Assembly (NCBI GenBank): GCA_005239435.1
Contig: SZNP01000006.1
Coordinates: 1 to 64,000, forward strand
Origin: Halorussus salinisoli
GTDB taxonomy: Archaea > Halobacteriota > Halobacteria > Halobacteriales > Haladaptataceae
Direction: 5' to 3'
DNA length: 64,000 nt
Made by a program: the position numbers and the translations under genes. How positions within the stretch are numbered: position 1 is the stretch's first letter; each line of letters opens with the position of its first letter. Shown here piece after piece: positions 26,316 to 35,959 of the stretch. The notes beneath the pieces are model-generated. The model searched no databases, had not been told where the DNA came from, and was given only the letters and a program-made list of their open reading frames with translations.

Positions 26316-28940
26316 CTACGGGAACACCAGCACCGTCGCGCGCTCGGTCTCCAGCACTTCGACTTCCTCGCCGCTCTCGGCGCGGTACTCCTCTTCGATG
26401 TCCACGGCGTCACCCTCGATGGTGACCTCCTCGCCGTCGACCGTCAGCGTGATCTCGCCCTCGATCTTCTTCTGGTTCTTGAGTTGGTTGAAGTCGGCGG
26501 ATTCGAGTGCGCCGACGACCTGTCCCGCCTTGTCCCGGAACTGCGGCCCGATGACGCTGTGGTCTGGGTCGACGCCGACCGGGACGAGTTCGACGTTCGG
26601 TTGACCCTCTTCCGGATAGACCGGTGCGTTGACCGCCTCGCTCAGGTCGTAGGTGTCCCAGCCGCGACCCTGCTCGGAGTACACCTCGACGCGGTCGAGT
26701 TCGGCGTTGAGCGCCATCCCCTCGTCGGACTTCCACGCGCGAATCTCGCTGGCGACTTCAGCGATGAGGTCGCCCTTCCGCTCGGCCTCCTCGTCGTCGA
26801 ACTCCACGGCGGGCCACGACGCGGCGTGGACGCTCCCGTCGGTTCCGGGGAGGTAGTGGTAGAGTTCCTCGGCGAAGTACGGCGAGAACGGCGCGAGCAT
26901 CCGGACCGACGCCGAGACCGCGGTGTAGAGGGCGTGGCGGGCGGCGTCTCGCTCACCGGGACGACCCTCGTAGAGGCGACCCTTCACGAGTTCGAGGTAG
27001 TCGTCGGCGAGGTCGTTCCAGACGAACTCCCGGAGGGTGCGGAGCGCGGAGTCGAAGCGGTAGTTCTCCATGTCGGTCTCGACCGAGTCGATGGTCCGCG
27101 AGAGGTTCGTGAGAATCCACTCGTCGGCGTCGCGGTACGCCGGGGCCTCGATGTCGGGGGTGTCCTCGTCGAAGTGACCCGACGAGAACTGGAAGATGTT
27201 CCAGAACTTGGTGAGGAACCGGGAGGCCGACTTGACCTCCTTCCACTGGAACTGGATGTCGCTCCCGGGTTGGCCGCCGAGCGCGAGCGCCTGCCGAACC
27301 GAGTCGGCGCTGTACTCCTCGATGGCCTCCTCGGGACCGACCGCGTTGCCCCGCGACTTGCTCATCTTGTGGCCGTCGTCGCCGAACACCATGCCGTTGA
27401 CCAGCGCCTCCTCCCACGGAATCTCGTCTTCGAGCGCGGTGACTCGGAGCAGGGTGTAGAACGCCCACGTCCGGATGATGTCGTGGCCCTGCTGGCGGAG
27501 CGTGGTCGGCGTGAACTCCTCGTCGGGCCAGCCCTGGACGTGCATGGGCGAAATCGACGAGTCCATCCACGTGTCCATCACGTCGGTCTCGCCCTCCCAG
27601 TCGCTCGCGCCACACTCGGGACACTCGCCGACCGCGGGGTCCTGCTCGGTGGGGTCCAGCGGAAGTTCCTCGACGCCGGCGATGTGGTCGTGACCGCACT
27701 CGCGGCAGAACCACGCCGGAATCGGCGTGGCGAAGACGCGCTGGCGGGAGATGACCCAGTCCCACTCCATGCTCTCGGTCCAGTCTTCGAGGCGAGCGTA
27801 CATGTGCTCGGGAATCCACTCGACTTGTTGGGCCTTCTCCAGAATCTCGTCCTGGCGGACCTCCACGAACCACTGCTCCTTCGAGAGGATTTCGATGGGC
27901 GTGTCACACCGCCAGCACGCGCCGACCGACTGGTCGGTTGGTTCGGTGTCTTCGAGGTAGCCCTCTGCTTCGAGGTCGTCGGCGACGACGCCTTTCGCTT
28001 CCTCGATAGTCAGACCCTCGTACTCGCCCGCGAGTTCGCCGAGGTGGCCGTCCTCGGTGAAGACGGGCCGGAGGTCGAGGTCGTGTTCGGCCCACCAGTC
28101 CACGTCCTGCTTGTCGCCGAACGTACATATCATGACCGCGCCGGTCCCGAAGTCGCTATCCACGTCGTCGTCGGCGAGGAGTTCGACCTCCTGGCCGAAC
28201 AGGGGCACCTCGAAGGTGTCGCCGATGCGGTCCTCGTAGCGTTCGTCGTCCGGGCTCACGGCCATGCCGACGCAGGCCGCCAGCAGTTCGGGTCGAGTCG
28301 TCGCAATCTGGATGTCGTCGTTTCCGACGCCGGGGAAGGTGACGTAGTAGAGCGTCCCCTCGCGGTCGACGTTCTCGACCTCGGCGTCCGCGATGGCGGT
28401 CTCACAGCGCGGACACCAGTTGACGGGGTGTTCGTCGCGGTAGACGTAGTTGTCCTCGTCGTCCTCGCTGGCCATCTCCACGAACGACCGCTGGGTCTTC
28501 CCCCAGTACTCGGGGTCCATGGTCCGGTACTCGGCCGACCAGTCCTGGGAGAACCCGAGCGACTGCATCGTCTCTTTCATGCCGTCGATGCGGTCCTCGG
28601 TGTACTCGATACAGAGGTCGCGGAACTCTTCTCGGGGCACGTCGGTCCGGTGGATGTCCTCCTCCTCCTCGACCTTGACCTCGGTCGGGAGTCCGTGGCA
28701 GTCCCACCCCTGCGGAAACAGCACGTCGTCGCCCTGCAACCGGTGGAATCGGGCAGCGAAGTCCATGTAACTCCATCCCAGCGCGTGACCGAGGTGGAGC
28801 TGGCCGGTGGGGTACGGTGGCGGGGTGTCGACGACGTAGTCGGGTTCGCCCTCGTGGTGGTACACGTCGGACTCGCGCCACTCTTCTTGCCACTTCGGTT
28901 CGACTTGCTCGGGGTCGTAGCTCGCGGGAATCTCGGTCAT
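26316..28940 (-). CDS. valS: Valyl-tRNA synthetase
   Basis: An 874-residue class I synthetase charging tRNA-Val. The HIGH motif appears as [12 protein letters not shown] (about 45-56) and the KMSKS motif as [13 protein letters not shown]. The CP1 editing domain has [15 protein letters not shown]. Two zinc-knuckle-like cysteine pairs (WCPRCE and CRECGH/CPECGA) are typical of archaeal ValRS. The C-terminus carries the anticodon-binding domain and a short acidic tail. The ATG at 28940 begins [17 protein letters not shown], the family start. Antisense DNA has a long open frame but with no homology. Confidence 0.97.
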   Translation of the reverse strand: MTEIPASYDPEQVEPKWQEEWRESDVYHHEGEPDYVVDTPPPYPTGQLHLGHALGWSYMDFAARFHRLQGDDVLFPQGWDCHGLPTEVKVEEEEDIHRTDVPREEFRDLCIEYTEDRIDGMKETMQSLGFSQDWSAEYRTMDPEYWGKTQRSFVEMASEDDEDNYVYRDEHPVNWCPRCETAIADAEVENVDREGTLYYVTFPGVGNDDIQIATTRPELLAACVGMAVSPDDERYEDRIGDTFEVPLFGQEVELLADDDVDSDFGTGAVMICTFGDKQDVDWWAEHDLDLRPVFTEDGHLGELAGEYEGLTIEEAKGVVADDLEAEGYLEDTEPTDQSVGACWRCDTPIEILSKEQWFVEVRQDEILEKAQQVEWIPEHMYARLEDWTESMEWDWVISRQRVFATPIPAWFCRECGHDHIAGVEELPLDPTEQDPAVGECPECGASDWEGETDVMDTWMDSSISPMHVQGWPDEEFTPTTLRQQGHDIIRTWAFYTLLRVTALEDEIPWEEALVNGMVFGDDGHKMSKSRGNAVGPEEAIEEYSADSVRQALALGGQPGSDIQFQWKEVKSASRFLTKFWNIFQFSSGHFDEDTPDIEAPAYRDADEWILTNLSRTIDSVETDMENYRFDSALRTLREFVWNDLADDYLELVKGRLYEGRPGERDAARHALYTAVSASVRMLAPFSPYFAEELYHYLPGTDGSVHAASWPAVEFDDEEAERKGDLIAEVASEIRAWKSDEGMALNAELDRVEVYSEQGRGWDTYDLSEAVNAPVYPEEGQPNVELVPVGVDPDHSVIGPQFRDKAGQVVGALESADFNQLKNQKKIEGEITLTVDGEEVTIEGDAVDIEEEYRAESGEEVEVLETERATVLVFP

Positions 28941-29216
28941 GGTGCGGTTATAACTGACTCTGTCGGTCGGGAGAGAGTCCAATCAGAAAGACGCGCCGCT
29001 GCGCTGGACGGTTCAACGTACTACCGACGCAGTCAGCCTCATACGAAGATGAAATAGTCGGGTGCTGATAAAGGTTCTCGTCTGCACGAGGGTCCCCACG
29101 TCGAAGAGAGAAGGGTCGACGGACGGAACACCTGTCGACTCGTTGCATTCTGGCTGGTGTTGGTTCGGTCAGGCAGAACCGCAACCCCTACCTCCCGTCC
29201 CCGTTCACTTTCCACC

Positions 29217-30122
29217 ATGCAACTGGGCGTCGTCGGACTGGGCCGGATGGGCCGCATCGTCGTGGACCGAGTACTCGAGGCTGGACACGACGTGGTGGCC
29301 TTCGACTTGGACGAGCAAGCAGTCACGGACGCCGCGGACGCGGGTGCGACTCCCGCCGACTCGGTGGTGGACCTCGCCGAGCGACTCGGCGACGAGAAGC
29401 GAATCTGGCTGATGGTCCCGGCAGGCGAGGCCGTGGACGCCGCGCTGGACGACCTCGAACCCAACCTCTCGGACGAGGACATCGTGGTGGACGGCGGCAA
29501 CTCCTACTTCGAAGACTCGACGCGCCGGGCGGAGGAGACCTCGGCGGCGTACCTCGACTGCGGCACCTCGGGCGGGCCGGCCGGGGCCGAACTCGGCTTC
29601 TCGCTGATGGTCGGCGGGCCGGAGTGGGCCTACGAGGAACTGACGCCGGTCTTCGACGCGGTGGCGACCGGGCCTGCGGGCCACGACCGCATGGGTCCCG
29701 CGGGGTCGGGCCACTACGTCAAGATGGTCCACAACGGCGTCGAGTACGCGCTGATGCAGGCCTACGGCGAGGGCTTCGAACTGCTCGCGGAGGGCCGGTA
29801 CGACCTCGACCTCGAAGCGGTCGCCAGGACGTGGAACAACGGGGCCGTGATTCGGTCGTGGCTCCTGGAACTCTGCGAGGAGGCGTTCCGCGAGGAGGGC
29901 ACCGACCTCGGCGACGTGGACGACTACGTGGCCGGCGGTTCGACCGGGACGTGGACGGTCCAAGAGGCCCTCGAACAGGAGGTTCCGGTGCCGCTCATCT
30001 ATCAGGCCCTCGGCGAGCGATTCGGTTCGCGGGCGTCCGAGACCGGGCGGTTCTCCCGACGACTGGCGAACCGGCTCCGATACGGGTTCGGTCGGCACGA
30101 GATAGCTCGGCGCGAGGAGTAG
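29217..30122 (+). CDS. gnd: 6-phosphogluconate dehydrogenase, decarboxylating (short form)
   Basis: A 301-residue enzyme converting 6-phosphogluconate to ribulose 5-phosphate. The N-terminal Rossmann fold begins MQLGVVGLGRMGRIVVD, with an acidic FDLDE at the end of strand 2, which favours NAD+ over NADP+. Substrate motifs are DCGTSGGPAGA and KMVHNGVEYALMQAYGEGF with the catalytic Lys and Asn. It is the short GndA/YqeC-type lacking the C-terminal tail of the long enzyme, as in Haloferax. With azf at 50 kb it would form the oxidative pentose phosphate pathway. It is divergent from valS across 276 bases in which I see no gene. Confidence 0.94.
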   Translation: MQLGVVGLGRMGRIVVDRVLEAGHDVVAFDLDEQAVTDAADAGATPADSVVDLAERLGDEKRIWLMVPAGEAVDAALDDLEPNLSDEDIVVDGGNSYFEDSTRRAEETSAAYLDCGTSGGPAGAELGFSLMVGGPEWAYEELTPVFDAVATGPAGHDRMGPAGSGHYVKMVHNGVEYALMQAYGEGFELLAEGRYDLDLEAVARTWNNGAVIRSWLLELCEEAFREEGTDLGDVDDYVAGGSTGTWTVQEALEQEVPVPLIYQALGERFGSRASETGRFSRRLANRLRYGFGRHEIARREE

Positions 30123-30146
30123 AAGAGCCGTTTCGAAGTTCGACAG

Positions 30147-30722
30147 TTATCCGAGGACGTACTCCAACGCGGGGTATCGCTCGACTAGCGTCTCTCCACC
30201 GACCTCGTACTGCTCGATGTAGGCGTCGAGACCGAGGATGCGGCCAGCGCCGAAGGCGGCGACGACGAGGAACACGAGCATGTACGCGAAGTCGCCGTTG
30301 ATGACGCCGTGGGAGACGTCCCAGTTTCCGAAGTAGAACATCAGCATCATGAGCGCGCCGAAGAACGCCGCGAGGCGGACGAACGCGCCGACGAGCAGTC
30401 CGAGGCCGATGAACAGTTCGCCCCACGGGACCGCGACGTTTGCGAACTCGACGAACCACGCCGTCGAACCCATCCACGCGAACAGGTCCGCGAGGGGGTT
30501 GCCGTTGGTCGCCGCGACGTGGGTCAGGTAGCCGCCTGCGTCGAACGGTTCAGCGGCGGCGATCTTCGTGAATCCGGAGTAGGCGAAGGCGTAGCCCATC
30601 ATGAGACGGAGCGAGAGGACGAACCACGCGCTGAGACTGTGGGCGCGGCCGCGGACGGTGTAGCCGCCGATAGTACTCTTGAAAGTGTTGCTGGTTTCTG
30701 ACGAGTTTGTGTTGGCAGTCAT
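30147..30722 (-). CDS. DoxX-family membrane protein
   Basis: A 191-residue protein with a hydrophilic N-terminus and four membrane helices. DoxX features: LRLMMGYAFAYSGFTKI in helix 1, WGELFIGLGLLVGAFVRLAAFFGALMM in the middle, and a conserved FYFGNW with GDFAYMLVFLV. DoxX-like proteins are linked to quinone oxidation, thiosulfate oxidation or redox stress; which applies here is unknown. The start at 30722 fits a TATA box at 30766-30773 with a leader of about 20 bases carrying GGAG. The intergenic DNA beyond is very AT-rich. Confidence 0.85.
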   Translation of the reverse strand: MTANTNSSETSNTFKSTIGGYTVRGRAHSLSAWFVLSLRLMMGYAFAYSGFTKIAAAEPFDAGGYLTHVAATNGNPLADLFAWMGSTAWFVEFANVAVPWGELFIGLGLLVGAFVRLAAFFGALMMLMFYFGNWDVSHGVINGDFAYMLVFLVVAAFGAGRILGLDAYIEQYEVGGETLVERYPALEYVLG

Positions 30723-30765
30723 GATCGAAGGAGAAACGCTCCTATGTTTAGAGACGTCGAGTACG

Positions 30766-30773
30766 TTTATATA
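30766..30773 (-). promoter_or_regulatory. TATA box of the doxX-like gene
   Basis: Minus strand TATATAAA, 44-51 bases upstream of the ATG, within an AT-rich tract that continues to about 30812. Confidence 0.55.
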
Positions 30774-30857
30774 ATTACTCATATATAATATACCATATAT
30801 ATCTATAACTTATGGCCGAGTTCGACCACCTGCATCGAACGACGCTCGCGGCGACCG

Positions 30858-31469
30858 TCAGCGACTCTCGTCGGACCGGCGGATCTCCCCCCGCGGTTCG
30901 TACTCGATTTCGGTCGCTACCTCCTCGGCCACCTCCTCCCTGCAGAGTCGCGCCACCAGATGGAGTGACAAGTCGAGACCCGACGTCACCCCTCCGGCAG
31001 TCAATACGTCGCCGTCGTCCACCACGCGGGCGTCCACGACCTCTGCGTCGGTCGCTCGGAGGTCGTCCAACGCGCCCGCGTGCGTGACCGCGGGCCGACC
31101 GTCCAGAATCCCGGCCTCTGCCAGCAACATCCCGCCGGTGCAGACCGCTGCGACGGTCGTCCCTCGGTCGTGGAGGTCGGCGATGGCGTCGGGCAGGTCG
31201 CCCTTCCGTGCTTCGGCCCACGCGCTGGCGTCCCCGCGGTCGTTCCATCCGCCACCGGGGACGACGAGGAGGTCGGCGTCGACGAGTCGGCCGTCGACCT
31301 CGATTCCGAGGCCGTGGCTGGCCGTGACCCGTTCAGTGGTTTCGAGCGTCCGGAGGCTGACCTCGAGGTCGCACCCGCGGTCTGCGGCGTTCGAGAAGAC
31401 TTCGAAGGGAGCGATAGCGTCCATCTCGTCGAAGCCCTCGTAGACGACGACTGCGATCTTGGTTGTCAC
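30858..31469 (-). CDS. DJ-1/PfpI family protein
   Basis: A 203-residue flavodoxin-like protein. It begins TTKIAVVVYEGFDEMDAIAPFEVF. The nucleophile elbow is VAAVCTGGMLLAEAG with the reactive Cys, and VPGGG supplies the conserved glycine-rich turn. The acidic residue after the first strand (YEGFDEMD) is in the usual place. This subgroup (with AraC-like N-domain similarity) includes isonitrile hydratase-like and glyoxalase-like enzymes; I cannot choose among them. Translation starts at a GTG at 31469; earlier codons have no homology. Confidence 0.87.
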   Translation of the reverse strand: MTTKIAVVVYEGFDEMDAIAPFEVFSNAADRGCDLEVSLRTLETTERVTASHGLGIEVDGRLVDADLLVVPGGGWNDRGDASAWAEARKGDLPDAIADLHDRGTTVAAVCTGGMLLAEAGILDGRPAVTHAGALDDLRATDAEVVDARVVDDGDVLTAGGVTSGLDLSLHLVARLCREEVAEEVATEIEYEPRGEIRRSDESR

Positions 31470-31677
31470 ACTCGGACGTCTCTGTGAGAGGCGAAAAATC
31501 TGCGGTGTGCGGTAGTTCCGGGGGAGACAGTTCGGAAACGCGACTGGAGGCCGACGAGTGCGTTCGAGTCTACCTCGGTCTCGATCGGGTCCTCGACTCG
31601 ATTCTCTCGTAGTATCACCGGCCTGATTCCGGCGGGCAATCACAATGCTGTTAAACCACCCTTCCGTAGTCCCGCGC

Positions 31678-32253
31678 ATGGTAGACGCACTGGGTCTGGG
31701 ACTCGGGCTGACGCTCGTCCTCGTCGTGGTGGCACTCCACTACTCGGAGGGCACTAAGTGGCGAACTCCCGACGACATCTCCCAAGAGGTGCTCGAACGC
31801 CGGGCCGAGACCGTGCCGGAAACCGACTTCCCCGAGCCGATGAATCGCTCCATCGGCGGCGGTGGCGGTGCGGTCGCGGTGGGCGGCGGTGCCGAAGGCG
31901 AACTCGAAGGTGAAGACGAAGAAGAGGCCGGTTTCGACCCCGCTGCCATCTCCGACGACGAGGTGGAGTACTACGAAGTCGAGTACGTCAACGAGGGCGA
32001 AACCGTCGAAGTCGCCAACAACGAGAACCTGCTGGAAGCCGGCGAGGAGGAGGGATGGGACCTTCCCTACGCCTGCCGACAGGGGCAGTGTCTCTCCTGT
32101 GGTGGCAAAATTCAGGAGGGCGACGCCCACGAGTACGTTCGGCACAGCAACAACGAAACGCTCGGCGAGGACGAAGTCGACAAGGGATACGTTCTCACCT
32201 GCACGGCGTACCCGACCGACGACTTCTCGCTCGAAACGAACGAGACGCCCTGA
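31678..32253 (+). CDS. Membrane-anchored [2Fe-2S] ferredoxin
   Basis: A 191-residue protein with an N-terminal membrane helix (about 4-20, LGLGLGLTLVLVVVAL), a flexible Gly/Glu-rich linker (about 58-85) and a C-terminal plant-type ferredoxin domain. Cluster ligands are in CRQGQCLSC (C-x4-C-x2-C) with a fourth Cys in VLTCTAYP. It should pass electrons at the inner membrane face. The usual halophilic acidic insertion is reduced. Neighbours do not reveal its redox partner; the iron-related cluster starts about 2 kb downstream. The ATG at 31678 leads into the anchor. Confidence 0.88.
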   Translation: MVDALGLGLGLTLVLVVVALHYSEGTKWRTPDDISQEVLERRAETVPETDFPEPMNRSIGGGGGAVAVGGGAEGELEGEDEEEAGFDPAAISDDEVEYYEVEYVNEGETVEVANNENLLEAGEEEGWDLPYACRQGQCLSCGGKIQEGDAHEYVRHSNNETLGEDEVDKGYVLTCTAYPTDDFSLETNETP

Positions 32254-32316
32254 CAGCCCACAGTCGGAGAATTCCGGCTCCTTTCCCGACGCCGGGTTAC
32301 AATTTCAACCCGAAGC

Positions 32317-32323
32317 ATTAAAA
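32317..32323 (+). promoter_or_regulatory. Probable TATA box of the first MATE gene
   Basis: ATTAAAA, 26-32 bases before the GTG at 32349, supports the GTG start of a leaderless transcript. Confidence 0.45.
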
Positions 32324-32348
32324 TCCCAAGCAGTTCTGAGAGAGAACA

Positions 32349-33785
32349 GTGGCATCGACGAAATCCGACGGTATCACAGACGGCGGATTAGTCCGCCCTC
32401 TTTTCCACCTCGCGTGGCCCATCGTCGTCACCCAACTGTTGCAGGTCGCCTACAACGTCGCCGACGCCTTCTGGTTGGGTCGTTACTCGGCCAACGCGGT
32501 CGGTGCAATCAGTCTCGCGTTCCCGATCATCTACTTTCTCATCGCGTTCGGTGGTGGGTTCAACGTCGCGGGAAGTACTCTAGTCGCCCAGTACACCGGC
32601 GCGGACAGCGACGGGTCGGCCGGGAAGGTCGGCGGTCAGACGCTCGGATTCGTGGTCGGCATCGGCGTCCTTCTGAGTATCGTCGGACACTTCGGGGCCG
32701 GACCGATGCTCTCGCTGTTCCCGAGCAACGCCGCCACCGCCGACAAAGTCGTCCCGCTGGCCCAGCAGTACATGGAGATATTCTTCGTCGGTCTCCCCTT
32801 CATGTTCGGCTTTCTGGCGTTCTCGGCACTTCTCCGGGGGTACGGCGACACGCGAACCCCGATGCGAGTGATGGCCGTCACGGTCGTACTCAACGTCGTC
32901 CTCGACCCGATACTCATCTTCGGCGTCGGCCCGTTCGACGCGATGGGTATCGAGGGCGCGGCAGTCGCCACGTTGGTCGCCCGCGCGGTCGGCGGTCTCG
33001 TCGGCGTGTACGTGCTGTTCTTCACGGCCATCGGCCCGAACGTCGACTTCGGCCACCTCGTTCCGGACCTCGATTACGTCCGTGACATCGTTCGAATCGG
33101 GATTCCGGCGGCACTGGAGCAGTCCGCGGGCGCGCTCGCGATGGTGACGCTGACCGTGATGATAGTGACCTTCGAACCGGAGGTCATCGCCGCCTACGGA
33201 CTCGGCAATCGCCTCATCTCGCTGGTCTTCCTCCCCGCAGTCGGCCTCGGTAAGGCGACCAACACGATGGTCGGCCAGAACCTCGGCGCGAGCAACCCCG
33301 ACCGGGCCGAGCGCGCGGTCAAACTCGCGGCCAACGTCGGCGCGGCCGTGATGTTCGCGCTAGCGGTCGTGGCCGCGCTCTTTCCGGAGCCCATCGTCTC
33401 GGTGTTCATGGCGACCGGGACGAACGAGGCGGCCAAGACCGTCGAGTACGCCGCTAAGTATCTCCGGATTCGGACGGTCGAGTTCGCGTTCATCGGCGTC
33501 TTCCACGTGATGGTCGGGGCCTACCGCGGCGCGGGCAACACCAAGACCGCGATGGCGTTCTCGCTGATTACGCTCTGGCTCATCCGCGTGCCCGCGGTCT
33601 ACTTCCTCGCCTTCGAGACGACGCTCGGCCCGACCGGCATCTGGATCGGCGTCGCGCTCGGCCACATCGCCGGCGCAATCGCCGCCGTGGCGTGGTTCAC
33701 CCGCGGAACGTGGAAGGAGGCCGTCATCCACGACGAGCAGGTCGGCACGTCGGTCGACGCCGACCACGCCGTGAGCGAAGACTGA
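32349..33785 (+). CDS. MATE-family efflux transporter (paralogue 1)
   Basis: A 478-residue, 12-helix cation-coupled multidrug and toxin extrusion transporter. The two MATE halves begin LAWPIVVTQLLQVAYNVADAF and IGIPAALEQSAGALAM. RGYGDTRTPMRVM and GAYRGAGNTKTAM are the matching loops. It is clearly a paralogue of the MATE gene at 43153: long identical blocks include AQYTGADS, NVVLDP, GATNTMVGQNLGA-like and EPIVSVFMATGT. The siderophore operon lies between them, suggesting that one or both export the siderophore. That role is inference. The start is a GTG with a TATA box at proper distance. Confidence 0.92.
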   Translation: MASTKSDGITDGGLVRPLFHLAWPIVVTQLLQVAYNVADAFWLGRYSANAVGAISLAFPIIYFLIAFGGGFNVAGSTLVAQYTGADSDGSAGKVGGQTLGFVVGIGVLLSIVGHFGAGPMLSLFPSNAATADKVVPLAQQYMEIFFVGLPFMFGFLAFSALLRGYGDTRTPMRVMAVTVVLNVVLDPILIFGVGPFDAMGIEGAAVATLVARAVGGLVGVYVLFFTAIGPNVDFGHLVPDLDYVRDIVRIGIPAALEQSAGALAMVTLTVMIVTFEPEVIAAYGLGNRLISLVFLPAVGLGKATNTMVGQNLGASNPDRAERAVKLAANVGAAVMFALAVVAALFPEPIVSVFMATGTNEAAKTVEYAAKYLRIRTVEFAFIGVFHVMVGAYRGAGNTKTAMAFSLITLWLIRVPAVYFLAFETTLGPTGIWIGVALGHIAGAIAAVAWFTRGTWKEAVIHDEQVGTSVDADHAVSED

Positions 33786-33835
33786 GTTGCGGCTATCACA
33801 ATCGTTAAGCCCGCGAGCGAAGTACGACCGTGTGA

Positions 33836-33908
33836 GGGCGGCTAGTTCAGCGGACAGAACGCTTGGTTCCGGACCAAGAGGTCGTGGGTTCAAATCCCAC
33901 GTCGCCCG
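33836..33908 (+). tRNA. tRNA-Arg (CCG anticodon)
   Basis: A 73-base gene. Acceptor stem GGGCGGC/GTCGCCC, anticodon arm CTTGG-TTCCGGA-CCAAG giving CCG (reads CGG), T arm GTGGG-TTCAAAT-CCCAC, discriminator G, no CCA. A run of five T follows at 33915-33919, a likely terminator. It borders the siderophore region, and tRNA 3' ends are common integration targets. Confidence 0.96.
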
Positions 33909-34118
33909 TACAGACTTTTTGCCCGGATTCCGGGCGTTTATCGCCTCTTTCTCCTGGTTTTGCACTCGACCTCCGTACTCTTCGTTCGATAACCGAACGG
34001 GCGCTATCGCAACACGAGTTACGAACTGCGACGCGAACGGATTCGAACCGCTGCCACCGGAAGGGAAACTCGAAGACGGATGTGAGCGTTCCTCGGAGTC
34101 GCTGCTCCGCCGACCTCG
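33909..34118. other. Short region between tRNA-Arg and the siderophore operon
   Basis: No intact gene. One frame after 34020 reads a coherent stretch (around NGFEPLPPEGKLEDGCERSSES) into the iucC 3' end without its own start, which could be the tail of a lost gene, possibly an integrase, or chance. A T-arm-like sequence on the minus strand (CGG-TTCGAAT-CCG, about 34033-34045) is also seen, with no other tRNA parts. Confidence 0.3.
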
Positions 34119-35957
34119 TCAGTCGTCGGCGGAATTCGGCTTCGTCGCGTAGTCCGGGCGTCCGTCAGCGACCTCGTGGAGCGCGTTGGTCACCGTCCCG
34201 TGTTCGGAAGCGTGGGGACGGCCGGGCGCGTCGTCGTATCCGTAGTCGAAGATGCGGTTCCGGTTGAGGCCGAGCCTCGTGAACTCCGGTTGGAGCAGAT
34301 CGAACAGCTCGAACCGGTCTTCCAGTTCGGGGAACTGAGCCTGATACTCGAGAATCGCCTCGCGGGCGTGCGTCCAGAACTCCCTTTCGGGGTAGTCCTC
34401 GTACTCTTCGAGAACGTCCGCGACGTACCGGAGTACGCAGACGAACAGCCCGGAGAAAATGAACTGGCAGAGTCCCTCCGGCGGTTCTTTCCTGAGCACG
34501 TCGTGCACCTCGTCGGGGAGTGCTTCCAGTTCCGGAAGCGGTTGGTCGCTGACGTTCACGTCGTCCACGAAGTCCTTGATGGCGAGGCGGGAAGGAACGC
34601 CGTCCTCGACGACCAGAATCGTGTTCTGGCCGTGGGGCGAGAAGACCGTCCCGTAGCGGTAGAGGAAGTGGAGGAGCGGCGGGAGTACCGTCTCGAAGAA
34701 CTCCGCGAGCCACTCGTCGAGGGTGAGTCCCGACTGCTCGACGAGTCGAGAGACGTAGGGCTCGTTCTCGCCATCGACGTGCATGAGCGACGAGAGCGTG
34801 ATGGCGCGCTCGTCGTCTTCGAGGAAGGTGTAGATGGACTCGCGCCAGATGGCCCCCAGCAGTTCGTGGTACTGGTAGGGGGAACTCTCGATGTCGGTGA
34901 AGTCCGAGTGGTCGTAGTTGACGCCGGCTATCTCGCCCGGGAGGACGAGACCCTGGTCTTGGAGGAAGTCGTCCTGTTCGTAGATTCCTTTGATGTACTC
35001 GGTCACGGTGGGCGCGAGCTCCGTCCGCTCGCCGGGCAGGCCCCGCCAGACCAGCGTGTTGAGGATTCGCATCGGCACTTTGACGTGGTGTTTCTCGTCG
35101 TGATCCACGTTGACGAAGGTCCGGACCGACTGCTGTGGCAGGTACTCGTCCGGACCTTCGCCGAGCGGGACGACGTCGTCGACCGCGATGTCGTCGGCGA
35201 ACAGCGGGACGATGCTGTTCTCCCACTGCCAGTCGTGGACCGGCAGGAAGTAGTAGGCGTCCGGGTCGAGGCCCTGCGAGGTGAGTCGGTCGCGGAAGCG
35301 GTCGTAGTGGTCGCCGAGTTCGCTCCGAACGAGCGAGTCGTGTCCGACTTCTTCGGTGGAGACGAACGTGGCTTTCTCTTCGCGGACGGCAACCCACGAG
35401 AGTGTTACGGGGGTCTTCTGCTCGGGGGCGTACTGTTGGTAGTCGTCGTACCCCCAGCCGAGTCGACCTTTGTTGTAGGTGATCCACGGGTGGCCCTCCA
35501 TCTCGCCTTCGAGGTGGGCGTAATCGAGGTCCAGCGGGTCGAACTCGTCGCGGTTCCGTTTGCGCGCCTCGATGTGGGCGTCGGCGAGCAGCGTCCGCTT
35601 GTACTCTCGGACGAGATTCCCTTCGGTCAGCCCATCGAGGTCCGTCGTCTCGCCGAGGTCACGGAGCAGACCGAGCGGGTCGTGGTGGTCGTCCCACGTC
35701 TCGTCCGTGCGACGCTCGACCGTGTCGCCGTGGACGTGGAGGCCGTCCATCAGTCGCTCGGTGGCCTCGAACCGATAGGCGGAGTCCCCGAGTTCGAAGC
35801 GGTAGACCGAGCGGTCGTCGCCGGTTTCGACCTTCCGCGGGGAGACGATCCCCTCGTAGGCGAACTCTTCGAGCATCTTCGTCAGGAGGCGGCCTTCGAC
35901 CGTCTCCCAGATTTCCGCGTCCAGTGCGTCGTTCAGCGTCGCATCGTTCGGATTCAT
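34119..35957 (-). CDS. iucC: IucC-type NIS siderophore synthetase
   Basis: A 612-residue NRPS-independent siderophore synthetase. It activates a citrate carboxylate with ATP and joins it to an amine. Motifs: EGHPWITYNKGRLGWG (ATP loop, in place of the more usual HPxHPxxK), LPVHDWQWEN, FSPHGQN, and AIKDFVDDVNV. The HGQN and KDF residues contact ATP and citrate. The C-terminus matches the FhuF-like cap. By analogy with IucC/RhbF it would catalyse the second condensation. It is the last gene of the operon, starting 2 bases after the stop of iucD, the only junction without overlap. Confidence 0.93.
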   Translation of the reverse strand: MNPNDATLNDALDAEIWETVEGRLLTKMLEEFAYEGIVSPRKVETGDDRSVYRFELGDSAYRFEATERLMDGLHVHGDTVERRTDETWDDHHDPLGLLRDLGETTDLDGLTEGNLVREYKRTLLADAHIEARKRNRDEFDPLDLDYAHLEGEMEGHPWITYNKGRLGWGYDDYQQYAPEQKTPVTLSWVAVREEKATFVSTEEVGHDSLVRSELGDHYDRFRDRLTSQGLDPDAYYFLPVHDWQWENSIVPLFADDIAVDDVVPLGEGPDEYLPQQSVRTFVNVDHDEKHHVKVPMRILNTLVWRGLPGERTELAPTVTEYIKGIYEQDDFLQDQGLVLPGEIAGVNYDHSDFTDIESSPYQYHELLGAIWRESIYTFLEDDERAITLSSLMHVDGENEPYVSRLVEQSGLTLDEWLAEFFETVLPPLLHFLYRYGTVFSPHGQNTILVVEDGVPSRLAIKDFVDDVNVSDQPLPELEALPDEVHDVLRKEPPEGLCQFIFSGLFVCVLRYVADVLEEYEDYPEREFWTHAREAILEYQAQFPELEDRFELFDLLQPEFTRLGLNRNRIFDYGYDDAPGRPHASEHGTVTNALHEVADGRPDYATKPNSADD

Positions 35958-35959
35958 GG

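Noticed and set aside
26484..29057. An 857-codon open frame antisense to valS
   Set aside because: It mirrors the codon pattern of valS on the other strand, which is common in GC-rich genomes. The translation has no recognisable domain.
34030..34058. T-arm-like sequence on the minus strand, possible tRNA fragment
   Set aside because: Only a T-loop-like core is present; no acceptor, D or anticodon arm can be drawn. Most likely chance.
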